Shown: positions 1-13,222, counted from the first letter of the stretch. The stretch: 64,000 bases of DNA from Verticillium longisporum (GCA_019188255.1 JAETXT010000010.1:1550001-1614000); one strand, 5' to 3'. Program-made: numbers and translations. The notes: generated by a model from the letters alone, not told the origin.

Positions 1-979
1 CCACGCGAACCGCACCTTGTTCTTGAACCGGTACTTCTGCGGCGCCTTGAACACCTCGAGGATCAGGCTCGAGCCCGACGCGTCGTCGTTGATGCCGGGC
101 CCCGCCTGCACCGAGTCGAGGTGGGCGCCGAGCACAATGACGTTGTGCGGGTCGCCCTCCTCCGTCTCGACAAAGACGTTCTGCGTGATGCGCTCCTCGA
201 CGAGCTGGTCGTGCTGGAAGAAGCCGACGACCTTCTCGCCAGCCTGGATGCGCGCCGCGAGCGCCTCACCGTCGGCCTTGCGGATGAAGCCCGTCGACAC
301 ATACGCGCTCATGTTGACCTCGCCGAGCGAGCCGGCCGTCGGCAGCGTCTCAATGTCGTGGTAGATGATGACGCCCGCCGCACCGGCCGCCGCAGCAGGG
401 CGCACGCGGCCGGCGAGGGTGCCGCCCGTGGGGCAGCGGAAGCGCTGCGTCAGGACAATCTTGCCCTTGACGTCGAGGCCCTCGTAGTTCTTGGCATCGC
501 AGCCGGCGGCGCCGGCGGGGCCGAGGACAATCTCGGACGTGATGCCCTCCTTCGGGGTCGAGGGAGAGTACGAGATGCCGTAGATGTAGTAGTCCTTGTC
601 GTCCACAGAAAAGGAAATGGAGTTGACAATGCCGAACCAGGCGGGGAAATCTTGCTTCCAGGCCTTGGTCGCCGTCACGTTGGAGATGTGCGACCAGATG
701 TAGTCGACCGAAGCAGCATAGCCGGGAAGACCAAACGCACGGTTGCCGCCGCCGACCTTGAAGGCAATGTCGTTGAGGGCGACGAGGTGAGACCAGAGGC
801 TGCAGAATGTCAACACGATACCAACATGGTGGCGCAATGAGGGCCGGACGAGGGCGCACTCACTTTTCCGTCTTGATCTCGGCCTGGAACGCCTCGGACT
901 CAATCTTGGGCTTGCACTGCGCGGCAGCAGTGACAGAAGCCAGCGACAGCAGGGCTGCCGCGGTCTGGGAGAACTTCAT
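1..979 (-). CDS. Secreted M28 family aminopeptidase (aminopeptidase Y-like), 3' part outside window
   Basis: Zinc exopeptidase that releases N-terminal amino acids, in the vacuole or secreted. The start at 979-977 gives MKFSQTAAALLSLASVTAAA, a clear signal peptide. One intron, 863-800 (GTGAGT...CAG), joins codon AA|C and yields ..KTENLWSHLVALNDIAF. About 304 residues are visible. They include a protease-associated region (GITSEIVLGPAGAAGCDAKN, then KGKIVLTQRFRCPTGGTLAG) and the first M28 metal-binding block, GAHLDSVQAGPGINDDASG, with the usual His and Asp ligands. The reading frame is open to base 1, ending NKVRFAW, just where family members continue to the catalytic Glu-Glu pair, so the gene is cut by the window and not truncated. 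Leucine aminopeptidase 2-type paralogues are an alternative name. Confidence 0.9.
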
Positions 980-2676
980 GGCTGCGGACGAGGGACCGAA
1001 GTGTGTGTGAGAAGCCGTCGGCGAGACGGATCGACAGGAATGTCAGCGTTAGCTAGACCTGACCCAGAGGCGTGGCAACGGGCTGCGGCCTGGGGGAGAG
1101 CCATGTTATTTATCCACGATTCCTCTCGCGCGCGCGCGCGCACTCTTTCTCTCTTCCCTCACAAAGCAAGGTTGCACTGGATTCGGATCCCCTCGGTGAA
1201 TGAAATGTTTTGTCGCCTCCCCTGGTGGCGTTCCACCGCGGCGGCGTGCGGATCGGCAGGGCTTGTCATGGCAGTTGCTACATCGGGAAGGTCGACGTTC
1301 GTGAGGGGTCGTCGGCGGGCCACAGCCAAGGGCTGGGGGGTTGGGTTCGAATGGTCCGGATGAAGGCTGGGACGTGAATTCTCTCTGAGTGTCGACGACC
1401 CTGTCCTTGGGTACGGCTAGTATCGCATCTGCCAATCCATCGTAGGGACATTTCATGCCCATGGCATTCCCCAGAGGCCACAGGTTCCTCGAATGCAGCG
1501 AGGCGCACGGTCGTGATAACGCCGATAAGATCAGTACGGGATATCGCTTCTGGACAGGATGGGCGGGAAGAAAAGAAGCTTACTCGAAGCCACCTCAACC
1601 TTGATTCTCCAGGGATTGCCCCCGCCCTGTCCCTCCGAGTGCGAGCTAATCATCCTACCCCATCCGCCCACTGGATGACGCGACGGACCCCCCCGGCCAG
1701 CGACCAGCGACCAGCGACCAGGGCCCGGAGACCCAGCATCAGATAGGCAGGTGAAAAGGTCTTTGGTATCTTGCCAGAGTCGAAGGCCAAGAGAGGCGTG
1801 CCGAACAGCTTGGCGGGTGAAAGAGCGCCGTGTCTGAGATACGTAGCAAGGTAGGTACTCAAGTCAGCCGTGAGGCCACGGATGGTGCATTCACAGCAAA
1901 AGTTACAGCGGGCAAGTGGCACATGACGACTCTTGCCCAGGCGCAACGCCAGGCAGGAGCCATCCCCGCTGTGGCGCCGCCTCACCCGACGCCTTCTCTC
2001 ACTCTGCCACATTGCAGCCACCCACTTGGGCTGTACCTTAGGTAAGGCATAAGGCACCTAGGTACTTGAAGCCCCAGCGGTCAATGTAGTTCATCAAGCG
2101 GCTTGACACCACAATGCCCACTGGAAACCCCTCGAAGAGAAGCAGCTCGCACAGAAACCGGATGGGTATTTTTGCACCTATTCTAATCATGCCATGTTCC
2201 ACGCTCCACGTGCCCCTCTAGCCCCCATCCGCCCTGGATGCTGCCCACATGCTTGGCCCCTTTCTTCCGCTTCCCTCCTCATACGCATTAGTACACCCAA
2301 GCATCCGCCTGCCCCTGTAACTCTGGTCTCACGCACAGAAGCCAGAGGCCAACAGACCTGGAATTATTTGAAAAAGCAACAGAAAAAAAAAATGATAAAA
2401 CAGACGAAAAGGCATGAAAAGTAAACAACGCCGTACGCCCTTGTATGCCCCTCCGTATTCCGCGTCCCTATGCCCCCCGTGTTCCATACGTTTGATCATG
2501 TAACCTCGACCCATCAGCCTTTGACGCTTTCAGTTCCTCCGCCTCGCTTCTCCCTCCTACCCTCCCCCTCCATGCATAACATGGCGAACAGCAAACGCGT
2601 GCCCACCCGCTTGCCATGCGAACCGAATCAAAGTCGTGGCAAAATGAACTGGAAAAAATACGATAGTCCAGAACCC
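980..2676. other. Intergenic, no gene seen
   Basis: Region between the aminopeptidase start and the 3' end of the histidine kinase gene. It holds a short (CG)n tract near 1131-1140, a 3-copy GCGACCA repeat at about 1699-1719, and an ACCTAGGT-type palindromic tract near 2033-2069. The open frames here lack family resemblance. Confidence 0.5.
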
Positions 2677-2909
2677 TCAGAAGAACTTGCTCATGGCTCT
2701 GCTGAGGCTGATAAAGTCCACCGGCTTGGTGACGTAGTCGCTGAACCCGGCCGCCACGCACTTGTCCTGCACGTCCGACATGACGTTGGCCGACAGGGCA
2801 ATGATGGGCATGCGAGCCAGCCGATTGTTGACTTCCCACTCTCGAATCTCGCGGCACGCTTGGTAGCCGTCTTTGCGTGGCATGTGGAGATCGCACTGTC
2901 ATGATTGTC

Positions 2910-2960
<51 letters not shown>

Positions 2961-5900
2961 AACAAGGAAACAGGGCAGAGAAACGAACCAGAATGAGAGA
3001 GTAGTACTCGTGGCCCCGCGCCAGCACCATATCCGTGCACTCGACGCCGTCCGCCGCCACCTCGACCTCGACGCCGACCTTTTTAAGGTACTTCTGCAGC
3101 ACCTTCTGGTTGACAGAGTTGTCCTCGACGAGAAGCACCTTGTACCCCTTATTGCCCATGCGCTTCCCGATCTCCTCGTAGCTGGCCTTTTGGCTCTCCA
3201 CCATGCGCTGCGCCGTCGACCGGTTACGGTCGATGCTCGAGTCGAGCACCTTCTCGGGGTCAAAGATGACGGCAAAACGGGACGGCTTGACCGGCTTGTT
3301 GATGAATGTCACGCGTTCCTCCGACAGCAGCGCCTCCTGCTTCGACTCGGCCACCAGTTTCATCACCGCCTGCCGCTGACCCGTGTCCGAGAGAACGAGG
3401 ACCGTTGTCTTGTCCGTCACCACATTGCGCTCAATCTTGGTCATCGTCGCGACAAGTTCCTCGGGCGAGGGCAGGTTGAGGACAATGTGCGTAAAGTGAA
3501 CAGGGTCGTCGCCGCCGATGAGCTTGTCTGCCTCCACCATGGACTTGAGCGCAGTAATCTGACGCGGCACCTCTTTGGGCAGCGTCTGCTCAATGTGCTG
3601 GGTTGTAGCCTCACGACTGTGCGTCTGGGGGCAAATGATGAGGATGGAGTACATTGGTGGTCGGAACTCTTCCGCTGCGCCCAGCATCTTGTTCGAGTCG
3701 TTGGTTGGCGTGGCATCACTGGACGTGTCGCTTGGCGGTATCTCCAATTTCATCTGCGACAAGTCTTGTCCACTCGCGCGAGCGTCCACACTAAAGTGGA
3801 CGAGGCCCCCGTTGTTCGACGACACGGCCGACCGCCCGGTGTCTTGCGACCGCCCAGAGTGCGTGGACGGCACAGAGCTGCCGCTAGAAGCTGTCGAGGT
3901 TGTGCCCTCGTCAGTCGAGGGGCTGGTTCGCGCCATGGCTTCGTCCCTGAGGCGTCTGCTTGCTGGTTGCTTCGGTTCGGATGACGACACCCTTGGCTTC
4001 GGCTGTGATGCCATGATGTCCGGACTCACAGGGACGTCGGGATGATCGTTTTCGGTCGGCAAGGTGAAACGGGCTGTAAAGGTAAAGGTTGAGCCTTTGC
4101 CAGGAACTGCCGTGCCCTCCATGACACCTCCGTGAAGTTCGACCAACTGCCTGGAAATGACGAGACCCAGACCGCTACCGCCGTGCTGCCTGGTGCTGCT
4201 TCCGTCGATCTGGCTGAATGGTTTGAAAATAAGCTCCGCCTCCTCTTCTGTGAAGCCGCGGCCCGTGTCGATGATGGCAAATTCGAGCATGATTTCGTTG
4301 GGCATGAGCATGGCCGTCTCCGAGGTGTACACTCTGCAGCGACTAAAGACTTCACCTTCCGAGGTAAATTTAATGGCATTACCGATGACGTTGAGCAACA
4401 CCTGTCGTATCCTGACCTTGTCTCCTTTAATCCACGTCGGGACGTTTTGTTCGACGACGTAGTTGAGCTCGAGCCGTTTCGCAATGGCCATGGTCGAGAC
4501 AAGCTCATTGACGTCCTCGATCAGGGCTCTCGTGTGGAACCACTCATACTTGAGCTTCATCATGCCAGCATCGACCTTGGACAGGTCGAGAATGTCGTTG
4601 ATAATCATGAGAAGGCTGTTGGCGCTCGTTTGGATCGTGTTCGTATAGTCCCGCTGTTCCTCGTTCAGCACGCTATCCTGGAGGAAGCTGACCATGCCAG
4701 AGATTCCGATGAGAGGGGTGCGAATCTCGTGCGACATGTTGCTGAGGAACCGGCTCTTCGATTCCATAGCCTCTTTGAGCTTGGCCTCGAGTAGCTTGTG
4801 GTCGTTGATGTCTGTGGCTGAACCGAAGAAGGAGCTTGCGCCGCTTCCAAAGTCAATGTTGTCAATTTCGACACACCGGATAAGATGCCATCGATAGGCG
4901 CCCTTCTTGGAACGAAGCCGGACCTCGGTCGTGTATGAGAGTCTGCCGTTGCTGTCTGTGGAGACCTTGATGATACCCTTTCTCGCGAGCTCTGTTAGGT
5001 CAGCTGTGGGCAACTCATATACGGAGCTGCTGCTTGAGCTGTTGTTGCGAGAGAGTGCCTGATGGACACCTCGAATATTCGAATCGGTCGCTGGTGTTGT
5101 CTGCGTCCGGTGAGGGCTGTCGAGTGGCGGCTCGCCCCACGACGTTTTGCTGAAGTGACCCTTGTGTGGCATCGGAGTTGGTGGCCGGTCTGTCGGAATC
5201 TGGCACTTGGCTAGATCTTCTGGATGCACAAAATCCATGAATCCCAACCCCAAACAGTCAGTAAAACTCTGACCGGTGTAGGACAGCCACTGGTCATTGG
5301 CGAACGTGATGCCTTCGTCCTCGGTAGCGGTAAAAATAATCTGCGGAATGAGGTTCGCCAGCAAGCGATGTTTGGCTTCCGACGTCTCGATCTCTTCTTG
5401 TCGCGCAGCCTTGAGTTCGGCAATGTGCTGGTCATGAATGTCCATATACGAACCCAGGAATTGCATGAGCACGCCTCGCTTGTCCCTCGAGGCGACAGCT
5501 CGGGCGTAGAACCAGCGGTAGGCGCCATCGAATCGCTTGATTCGAACTGTTCTCGAGAACTGCTCCCCGTGCGCAGAGAATGACCCCACGCCTTCAGGTA
5601 ATCATCACGATCTTCTGGGTGAATGCTACCCCAGGGATCAGCTGCTAGATCCGCAACGGTTTGGCCGCGATACGTCAGATAACGACTGTTGACCCAGACC
5701 ACCTCACCAGACTGAGGCAGAGAGACGAAGACGTGGGCGGGAAGGGCGTCAAGCATGAGGCCCTTGAGCCGGTCGGAAGGCGGCGGCATATCCACTGGAC
5801 CAGACGAGATGGAAGCGCCGCGAGAGGGGGATTGTAAGCAGTGGGCTTGCTGACAACACTGGAGCTTGGGGGTAGCGACTGGAAGCTGGTCGCGAAATCG

Positions 5901-8860
5901 GCTCCATAGGAATGCAACAGCGTGTGGCGAGACTGGTTTGCCTCTGGCGTTTTCATTGCACGCGCTTCAGGTACCCCTGCAGACTCTTCATCGGCCACCG
6001 ACCCTTTCCTCGACGTTTGTCCCTCGCCTGCAGCCTCCCTCGCGTGGGCTTCGGGTCGCGGCGTGCCATCCTGGGGAGCAGTTCTGCCGGAAGGCTGCCG
6101 GACCAGACGTTTCTCCAACGGTGGTGAATCTTTGGAGCCGCTCCGAGATCTCGGCATGCTGCTCTTGGACGTAGACTCGGCCCTGGAGAGGTTGGACTTT
6201 GTTCGCGTGCTAAAGTAGCTGTCGCCAGCCATCTGTGCCGGGCTCGAGCCTGTCCTGGCATCCATGACCATACCCAGGGAGCTCTGATCCCAGTTGGGCG
6301 TGCCGCTGGGCGATCCGGTCGCACTCTTGGACAGGCCAGAGTAATCGCTGGGGCTAGTCAGGCTGTCTGCAAGAGAGTTGGGCATGGCAATGTCCTCGGA
6401 AGACATGAAGTTGAAGCTGGCCATGTTCGAGGGGTTCATCAGTGGTCGTCCATCACTGTGAATGGCGCCAAAGCCAGCCGTCGCAGGCCGTCGCCGTTGC
6501 ATGCCGGCGAGCTCAGTCTCTAGGTTGGTGTAGTGACGAGCGAGTGAGAATGACGTCGCCATGTGGGGCGCGAGATGTTCCAAGGAGTGTCGAAGGTTGG
6601 AAGGGTACGGCAAGACTGGCGTCAGAATCGAAAGAATGGCAATGGGTGTCGATTTGGATTTCCGGCGTGAGCCGTCAGGCGTAGGCGGCTGGCCCTCAAC
6701 CTTGCCGATGCCATGTGCGCGGGTGTGTGACTTGTGCTCCAAAGCAGCGTTGTCAAGCTTGAACGGGCGGTGAGGTTCGGAGAGGAGCAGATGCGTCAAG
6801 GGGATGTGCAGCACGGTCCACGAATTCTCAACGCCGATAGCCTCCGGTGGCGGCATGGCAGTGTAGTCTTCTGGTACCGAGGTTGGGTTGAAGGAGTCCT
6901 CGTCCACCATGGCGTCGGCGAAAAAGGGGTTTTCCTTCGTGTCGGATCGAATGGCAGGCGAAGGGGCAGGCGACTGTGACCACGGCGACGGTGGTGCCTG
7001 CTCATACTCTTCGTACTGCGGCGTCGGGGGTTTCGGGCTCTCTTGGTCAAGACGCGAGATCTTGCTTGACGGCGGGGCCTTCTCAGCACCGAGGTGTGCG
7101 ACACCACCCAGGAGCATCGACAGCTTGGTGGTGCTGGATTCGCCCAGAGGTCTTTTCGGCCGTTTCTTCTTCGCCGCGGCTTCTGGTGCCTTGGCGGGCC
7201 CAGGGCTAGGATCACCCGGCTTAGTAGCGGCAGGGGGTTCTGACGGCAGGTTTTGCAGGTAAGGATAGCTGCGTGTCAGGGCAATGACCTTGCCTCGTTC
7301 GAGCACCCTCGTGATGCCACTGTGGTCGATGAGTGGGTCGGCTTCGAAATCCAGAGCCTGCAGCATAGGAAGCACCCTGCCCTTCCCGTCCTTTGGATAC
7401 CCGGCGGGCTCCTCCCAGCCAGGCGCCTGTTCGTCCTCGGCGTTGTGCTCCGCCAGAGAGGCTTGGTTCAGCGTCGGGTTATTGCTGCCGTGCTGGAAAT
7501 CGTCAGGTGTGCGGCCGGGCGGGAAATAGCTCTGGCTCCGGAACAAGTGGGAGGGTCGACGGCTCGGTGGCTGTTGAGCGGCACCCGCCGCCGCCGCCGC
7601 CGCAGGGTCTCGGATGTTCTCGTACGAGGTGAAAGAATGGCGACTGTGTAATCCGGGCCGTGCTGGGGACTGTGGTCGCAAAGAGTCGTTGGAGGCTGGT
7701 GTGGCTTGCGAGAGCTCGTCAGCACTGCTGGGCACAAGGCTACTACCGCGGGCCATGTAGCCAAGACTCAGTTCATCCTCTTCATGCTCGTTGTATGTTG
7801 CTTTCTGACCCCACGGGACATTCTCGATATCTGTGCTGTCAGCTGGCACGGCGAGGGTCACTCTCTCGGCCTTGTACACGTCGCGCAGGATCTGGACAAC
7901 GGTGCCCCACCAGGCTTCCAAGCCGGGCTCGGCGCCCAGCATCAGAGAGAGGTCGTAGAGGTGTGGCGTGGGGTAATCGCCGTAGTCCTGCTGCTGCGTG
8001 GCGCCTGAGGGGTGGAAGGTCATGGTGGACGCCGGCGTCGACGAGTTGGACAGGACCTTGTCGTGCGCAAAGTGGTCAAAGGACATGGTCTGGGACATGA
8101 AGTTGAGAGTCGAAGGCGAGAGGTTGGCAAAAGGACGGTGCATGAAGCCCGGGCCCATGCCTGGCGTCGTCATCCGGGGGAAGGGGTACGACGGCGTAGC
8201 GGCGACGTAGCCCGGGGTCATGCCGCCGCGGATGGTGTTGCCGGATTCCGTAGACGCGACAGAGGCCCGTCCGGAGCTCAAGGCATGGGGCGAACTCAAG
8301 ATGGACGCAACGCTGGCAACATGTTCGGCAGCGGCGGCGGCGGCAGCGGCAGCAGCAGCAGCCTCCTCCTCCTGGATCGGCGAAACGCGACTCTTGCTGG
8401 CGTGGTCGGTGGCGGGACCTCTGTTGGCGAGCTCACGTCGCTCGAGATCGCGGGCGAGCTGTTCTCGGTATTGGTTGAGCTGCTGCTGCGAGTCGACGTG
8501 GGGCAAAGCGACGTCGTCCGTGTTCGTGGGCGGGTGCTGGTTCGGCGGGCCGGCTTTGGTGTTTTTGCGAGTGGCGAGGTCATCGGCAAAGCTCACAGTA
8601 CGCGGGCTTGGGCTCGGGTGGCCGCGGCCAGGAGGGTATTGCGAGTTTTGGGCGGGCATGGCTGGTCGCGCTTTTGCAGCAGCTGGCGACTCGGCGCCTA
8701 TTCCATGACGAGGACTCGGCGGAGGCGCGTTGCGCTCGGCGGCGTTGGCGGCAGCCGCGGGGGTCGTTGTGGTATCGGAAGAAGAGGATCGTCGGGGAAG
8801 GCTAATTCGTCGCGCAAAGGACGAGCCTTTCTTGTCTCCCGGGGAGTTGAGGCTGGGCAT
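2677..8860 (-). CDS. Hybrid sensor histidine kinase (GAF-like, PAS-PAS-HisKA-HATPase-REC), two apparent frameshifts
   Basis: Cytosolic two-component sensor that autophosphorylates on His and passes phosphate to its own receiver, then to an HPt protein. Start 8860 (MPSLNSPGDKKGSS), stop 2677-2679. Approximate order: disordered N-terminus 1-300 with an Ala run; GAF-like halves at 300-365 and 690-790 split by low-complexity sequence; PAS 1041-1125; PAS 1165-1215; HisKA with FLSNMSHEIRTPL (His about 1376); HATPase_c with DTGRGF and GGSGLGLVISRQL (about 1490-1590); C-terminal REC with VLLVEDNSVNQKVL, LILCDLHMPRKDG (Asp about 1960) and TKPVD. One intron, 2988-2896 (GTTCGT...ACAG), lies just before the acceptor Asp and contains a 38-nt (TC)n tract. 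Two missing bases break the frame: within C5 (plus strand G5) at 5849-5853 and within CCCC at 5565-5568. Restoring both gives 1958+72 codons. No fungal HHK group is assigned. Confidence 0.88.
2913..2950. repeat. (AG)19 microsatellite inside kinase intron
   Basis: Perfect AG dinucleotide run on the plus strand, followed by GGAGAGGGAG. Read on the coding (minus) strand it is a TC run close to the acceptor of intron 2988-2896, so it acts as an extreme polypyrimidine tract. Confidence 0.95.
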
Positions 8861-9365
8861 TCCTCATAGAGAGAACGACGCTACACGAGCGTGCAGAAAG
8901 TCTTGTCGTCCAAAGCGCAGTGGCGTGTCGTAGCGCCGAAGGGGGAAAACAGACGGAAGGCGAGACGAGAGAGGTCGGTATCGAAGCGGTGACGAGAGAC
9001 GGTACAAAGCCGGCTTTCTCGTAGTATCGTCGCTGGGCGTGTATCGCTCTCACACTGGTGGACAATGGAAGCAAGCAAGTCAATATTTCGAGGCTGGCGA
9101 AGAGGGCTGAGTGGTGAGCAGGCCAAAGGGGGAAAAAAAACACAGGCTGCGGGTGCAGTGAGGCGTGGCGGAGGAGGAGGAGTGGGAAGAATGCGATCGA
9201 GGTTGGTGGTGGTGGTAGTGGTGACAGGGCCAGGGCCAGAGGCAAAGGAGTCGCTCAAGAGGACTTTGGGTGGTTTGGCAGGTATGCGTTGTTAGCGTCT
9301 CGTTGCAGCGCTTTGCTTTGCAGGGCCCTGAGGTGCTCAGGTGCTGGTGTGCTCAAGTGCTGGTG

Positions 9366-9408
<43 letters not shown>
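9366..9408. repeat. (TGC)14 trinucleotide microsatellite
   Basis: Perfect TGC run of about 43 nt, 0.5 kb upstream of the kinase start codon. The Cys- and Leu-run open frames across it are translation artefacts. Confidence 0.95.
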
Positions 9409-9410
<2 letters not shown>

Positions 9411-9627
9411 CCTTTCTCAGACGGTGCGTGGTGGGTGGGAGGTGGAGAGGTAGTGGCCGCTGGTGCGCAAGTCCCTACGTTAGTGCAAAGTGCGGAGCGT
9501 GGCCAGTCCCCATGGGTGAGGTGGTGTTGCTCTCTCGTCAGGCCCGGGACGAAATGACGTAGGAGACTTGTCGCTCAGCTTGCCTGTCAAACAACGTGTC
9601 TGACTCGGATCCCTCGCCTACGAGCCT

Positions 9628-9692
9628 ACCTTACCTACCTACCTACCTAGGTACCTAGGCGCCTAAGGTACCTACCTAAGGTGAGGTACCTA
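9628..9692. repeat. Palindromic TACCTA / CCTAGGTACCTAGG tract
   Basis: Runs of CTAC CTAC followed by CCTAGGTACCTAGG and its near-inverse. Related tracts occur at about 2033-2069, 9868-9925, 33553-33577, 50264-50279, 50620-50650, 54355-54384 and 58372-58416, always outside coding sequence. Confidence 0.7.
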
Positions 9693-12600
9693 CAGGTTGA
9701 CTGGTCGTTTCTCGGCAGGGCCGCAGAACCAGAAACAGGAACAGGTATAGGACGGGTTCCCTCGTGGGATGATCGCTTCCAACCCGGAGGCTTTTGTTTT
9801 TCCCAGTTGCTATTTCTCATCCTCGTGCTGCCAGCAGTTTTCCATCAGGAGCCTTCTTTCTACCACATACGGTCCCTACCTACCTCTACTTGGTAGGTAC
9901 CAGGTACCTAGGTGCCTGAGGCCTTACCTGTCAGGCCGATTGCTTCGCCCCTCAGGCAGGCAGCGCCAACAGTTGCACAAAAACAGGGCAGACGGGCAAC
10001 CGCAGAACTGAGAACTGGCAGGGCTGGCTGGCTGCTGGCTGCTGGCTGCTGGCAGTTGCCTCTCCTTCGTCTCCCCACCAGGCCAGCTTCAGGCCTCAAG
10101 CTTCAGACACGCTGCAAGCTCTTCACTTCTTCACCAGGCACCATACCTAGGACAGGGCAGGCAATCTCCCCCTCCCCCCCCCTCGCCATCTTGAACAAAT
10201 CGATGCCTCGCAAGCACACAATCCGATCCGACGGGCGCATGCATTCCATCGTACCATCTGCACAGTCCCCCATCCTCGCTAGCAACACCATGTACTCGCT
10301 AGCAGCCAAAATAGGGTCCCCTATTCTCAACTGGAGCAGCCACCGTGCAGCCGTCATCCAGGTCACCCCTACCAATCTTGCCAATACACGAAGATGCACT
10401 ACACGACAACCGCCGCCCGATCACGATCGCTGTCCGGGCTTGCTCGACAGGCCTTGCCCCAGCCAGTGGGGTCCGTCAGCGGCCGCTGGTGTTCTGGACT
10501 CTCTCTTTCTGGCCTCAGCGACATGACCTCGATTTCCCATTGTGGGCCTCCTGCACGTGCCGGCCCTCTCCCCCATCCTCTCCCCCCTTGTTCTCCTTGA
10601 ACATTGGCCAGCAAACGCCGCGCCGCCCCGAACAGCCACGGTGAGAGAGACGCGCGCCCAGGACCGGTGTCCTCGACGGCGAACACTGGCAAATCCCAGG
10701 CAATTTATCCGGGAGGCGTCCATCATCGCCGATCTGCCTTGGGACTTCGAATCCCAAATGTGTCGAAAGAGGGCCCCGACTCGGTCGCAAAGGGCCAAAT
10801 GCTCCGTCGCGAATTGACCAGCTTCCGGCGGCCTCCTCTCCGCTGCTGTTCAGAACGGCAAACTCCGCTGTCGCCGCTCAAGGAATGGTTGTTCTCCTTT
10901 GCGTCGCTAGTTTATCTTCTGGTCGCCAGATCTGGTCACCAGAGGGAGACGAACGTGCAGCATGAAGAGATGCCTGAACCGCGTGGCCGGGAGCCAAGAA
11001 CGCTGACACAACCGACCGGCCTCCTCCTCCGCATGCCGTCACAACGCTATCTATCCAAACTAGCAGGTCCTGGTCTCCGCGCCATGGCAATCGAAAGTTG
11101 ACGTCCCACCTCCCCCAAAACCCAAGGCGACGAGGACACGCGGCATCTTGACGGGATGCCCCCTTCAGCCTTTCTTCAGCATGATCCCCGACAGTCAATT
11201 GTACACAATTGTACAGAGCCAGTCGTCCCAACGAAAGCCTTACATTTGTGTCTCGGACCAGGTTTCTTCGCAAGCATCAACTGGATCGCGCTGAAGACTT
11301 ACCGGTTTCACAGCCCCGCGAGTCAAAGAACTGGCGTGACTCCCCACCAACGGTACGCTGGAAAGGCAGCAAAGCATTGTGTTTTACTCAATAGATTGGC
11401 GGGGGCGTGATTTGATTGCCTGCCTGTTGCCTGCCCGCCAGCCGCTGGTGGTAGGACAACGACAAGGAAGGCCATCTGGAAGCGGCCCAACCAGTCCTGT
11501 CGCATGGCACGGAGGCTCGCGCCCCAGTGATCATGTACATCTCCATCTCACTCTCTTCTTCTCTCACCGAACCGTCGCAACGGATTCCTGTGAGCCTGAG
11601 ATGCTCCGATGATCAGAGACTGTCCGATGCAGCCTTGGCGCCCCGGCGGCGCCCTCCCGTTGGCCAGGCGCATGACCACCACCCCTGCAGCAAAAGGCAT
11701 GGCATCGCCGTACATGACGTAGAGGGTGCGACATGGCGTGGGCGGCGCCGAGCCGCCACCCTTGCTCCCCCCGAACTCGTCTTGCCGTCCACCGTCCACC
11801 AAAGTCTTGCGACGCAACGGGCGTAGCGTGACGGGCGGTAGGGTGGAATGTGAACGTACGTCGCGTGGCGGCCCTGTTCTTCCCACTGATCAGACTGAAC
11901 AGAAAAAAAAAACGGACGGAACAGCTAGTCCAGAAACAGGGCCTGTTGACTGAGTCAGCGAACCAAAGGCTTCGGCACTAGTGATGGAAACTGTTCAGCA
12001 CGATCTGCCGCGAGACGACTATCACTGCCGCAGGTCGCGACGCGCGGAGGCGGCAGTCACCACCGCAGCCACGATCGTGGAGTTTGCGCATGCCAGCAAT
12101 TCATCGGGCCGAGATACATGGAGTTGGTTGCTGACGTGGACTGTGAACAAGTTATCGTCCCCCCTCTCCCCCAACTTGTGTCTTTCTGGTACTATGTACA
12201 CTTGCTTGACATGGTACTTGCGACGATGAGGTCATGATTACATTATTGTGAGGTTTTGTCAGGGCAGGCCGGTTTCCATCTAATACGCTTGTTTCTCCTG
12301 TCGAATCAGCGGGTCCCAATAGCTCAGCCTGCCATCCGTCAAATGGTGGACTGTGGACATGCGCTGAGGGTAATCGAGCGGAGCCTCACCGGTACCTTGG
12401 ACAACCTTTATTACACTACATTGGTCTTTTGCTTGCGAACGGCCAGAGACCACCAGCCTGTAAATGGGAGTAAACAAGGCCAGATACGAAGTATGCCCTG
12501 CAGCAGAAATGAACACTCCAAGATGCCCCTCGCATCCGGGCATGCACAGTTACCCCGACATGACTCTGTCCACGACCATGGGAGGCTATATGCCAAGCTT

Positions 12601-13222
12601 GATATAGGACCCCGTGGGCGGGCTTTTGGGGAGGGGTCATGATCATGCCCCCCCCCCTCTCCCCGGATCAACCCAGCCATGGTTCCCGGTTGCATCTTGC
12701 CAAAGTGACCCTGAGTCCTGCATTTGGGTGGAACGCGCAACGCTGCCCATACGAGTCTCCTGTCAATAGTACAACCTTTAGAAAGGGGGCCCGTTGGCAT
12801 GGCCAAGTAACCATTGACGGGTCCCTGGAACCAACGGCATGATGATGATGCGTATTTCATTCAGGGCCGGGGGGGGCGGCTGCGTCTCCTTGTTTGTATT
12901 TATTGGAGAGTGATGAAAGATTTCATGGAAAATGAACGCAAAAATGCCTGCTTGCTAATTTAATAATTGTCCTTCCTTAAGGCGGCAGAATCCACCGCTG
13001 CTTCAACCAAACCTGTTCCCGAGGGCAACGGTACCAATGCGGATGCCGATAAACAAGATTTGAAATGATGTTCCCCGTCGAAATACCCCAGAGACTCCTA
13101 CCTCACACGAACTGCACACGCACAAAGCGAAGACGTCGTGTAAATACCTCCTGGCCCCCTTTCAAGGAATACGGGCCTTTGCCTTTGGAAAGAGGAAAAA
13201 AAAACAGGGCAGGAATGAAGAC

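Larger units (their letters stand above)
8861..13222. other. Long intergenic/upstream region of the histidine kinase, no gene seen
   Basis: It holds the kinase 5' flank, a (TGC)n tract at 9366-9408, palindromic CCTAGG/GGTACC tracts at about 9628-9692 and 9868-9925, and a short CTGGCTG repeat at about 10020-10056. Several open frames of 60-200 codons exist on both strands, but all have low-complexity or unrecognisable products and lack supported splice structure. A long 5' leader or non-coding RNA cannot be excluded. Confidence 0.45.

Noticed and set aside
1321..1362. GGTTCGAATGG resembling a tRNA B box
   Set aside because: No A box or cloverleaf at the right distance.
5560..5860. Programmed ribosomal frameshifting in the kinase gene
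   Set aside because: No slippery heptamer with downstream structure is evident, and the same one-base losses appear in three unrelated genes.
10740..10762. TTGGGACTTCGAATCCCAA resembling a tRNA T-arm
   Set aside because: No acceptor, D or anticodon arms can be paired around it.
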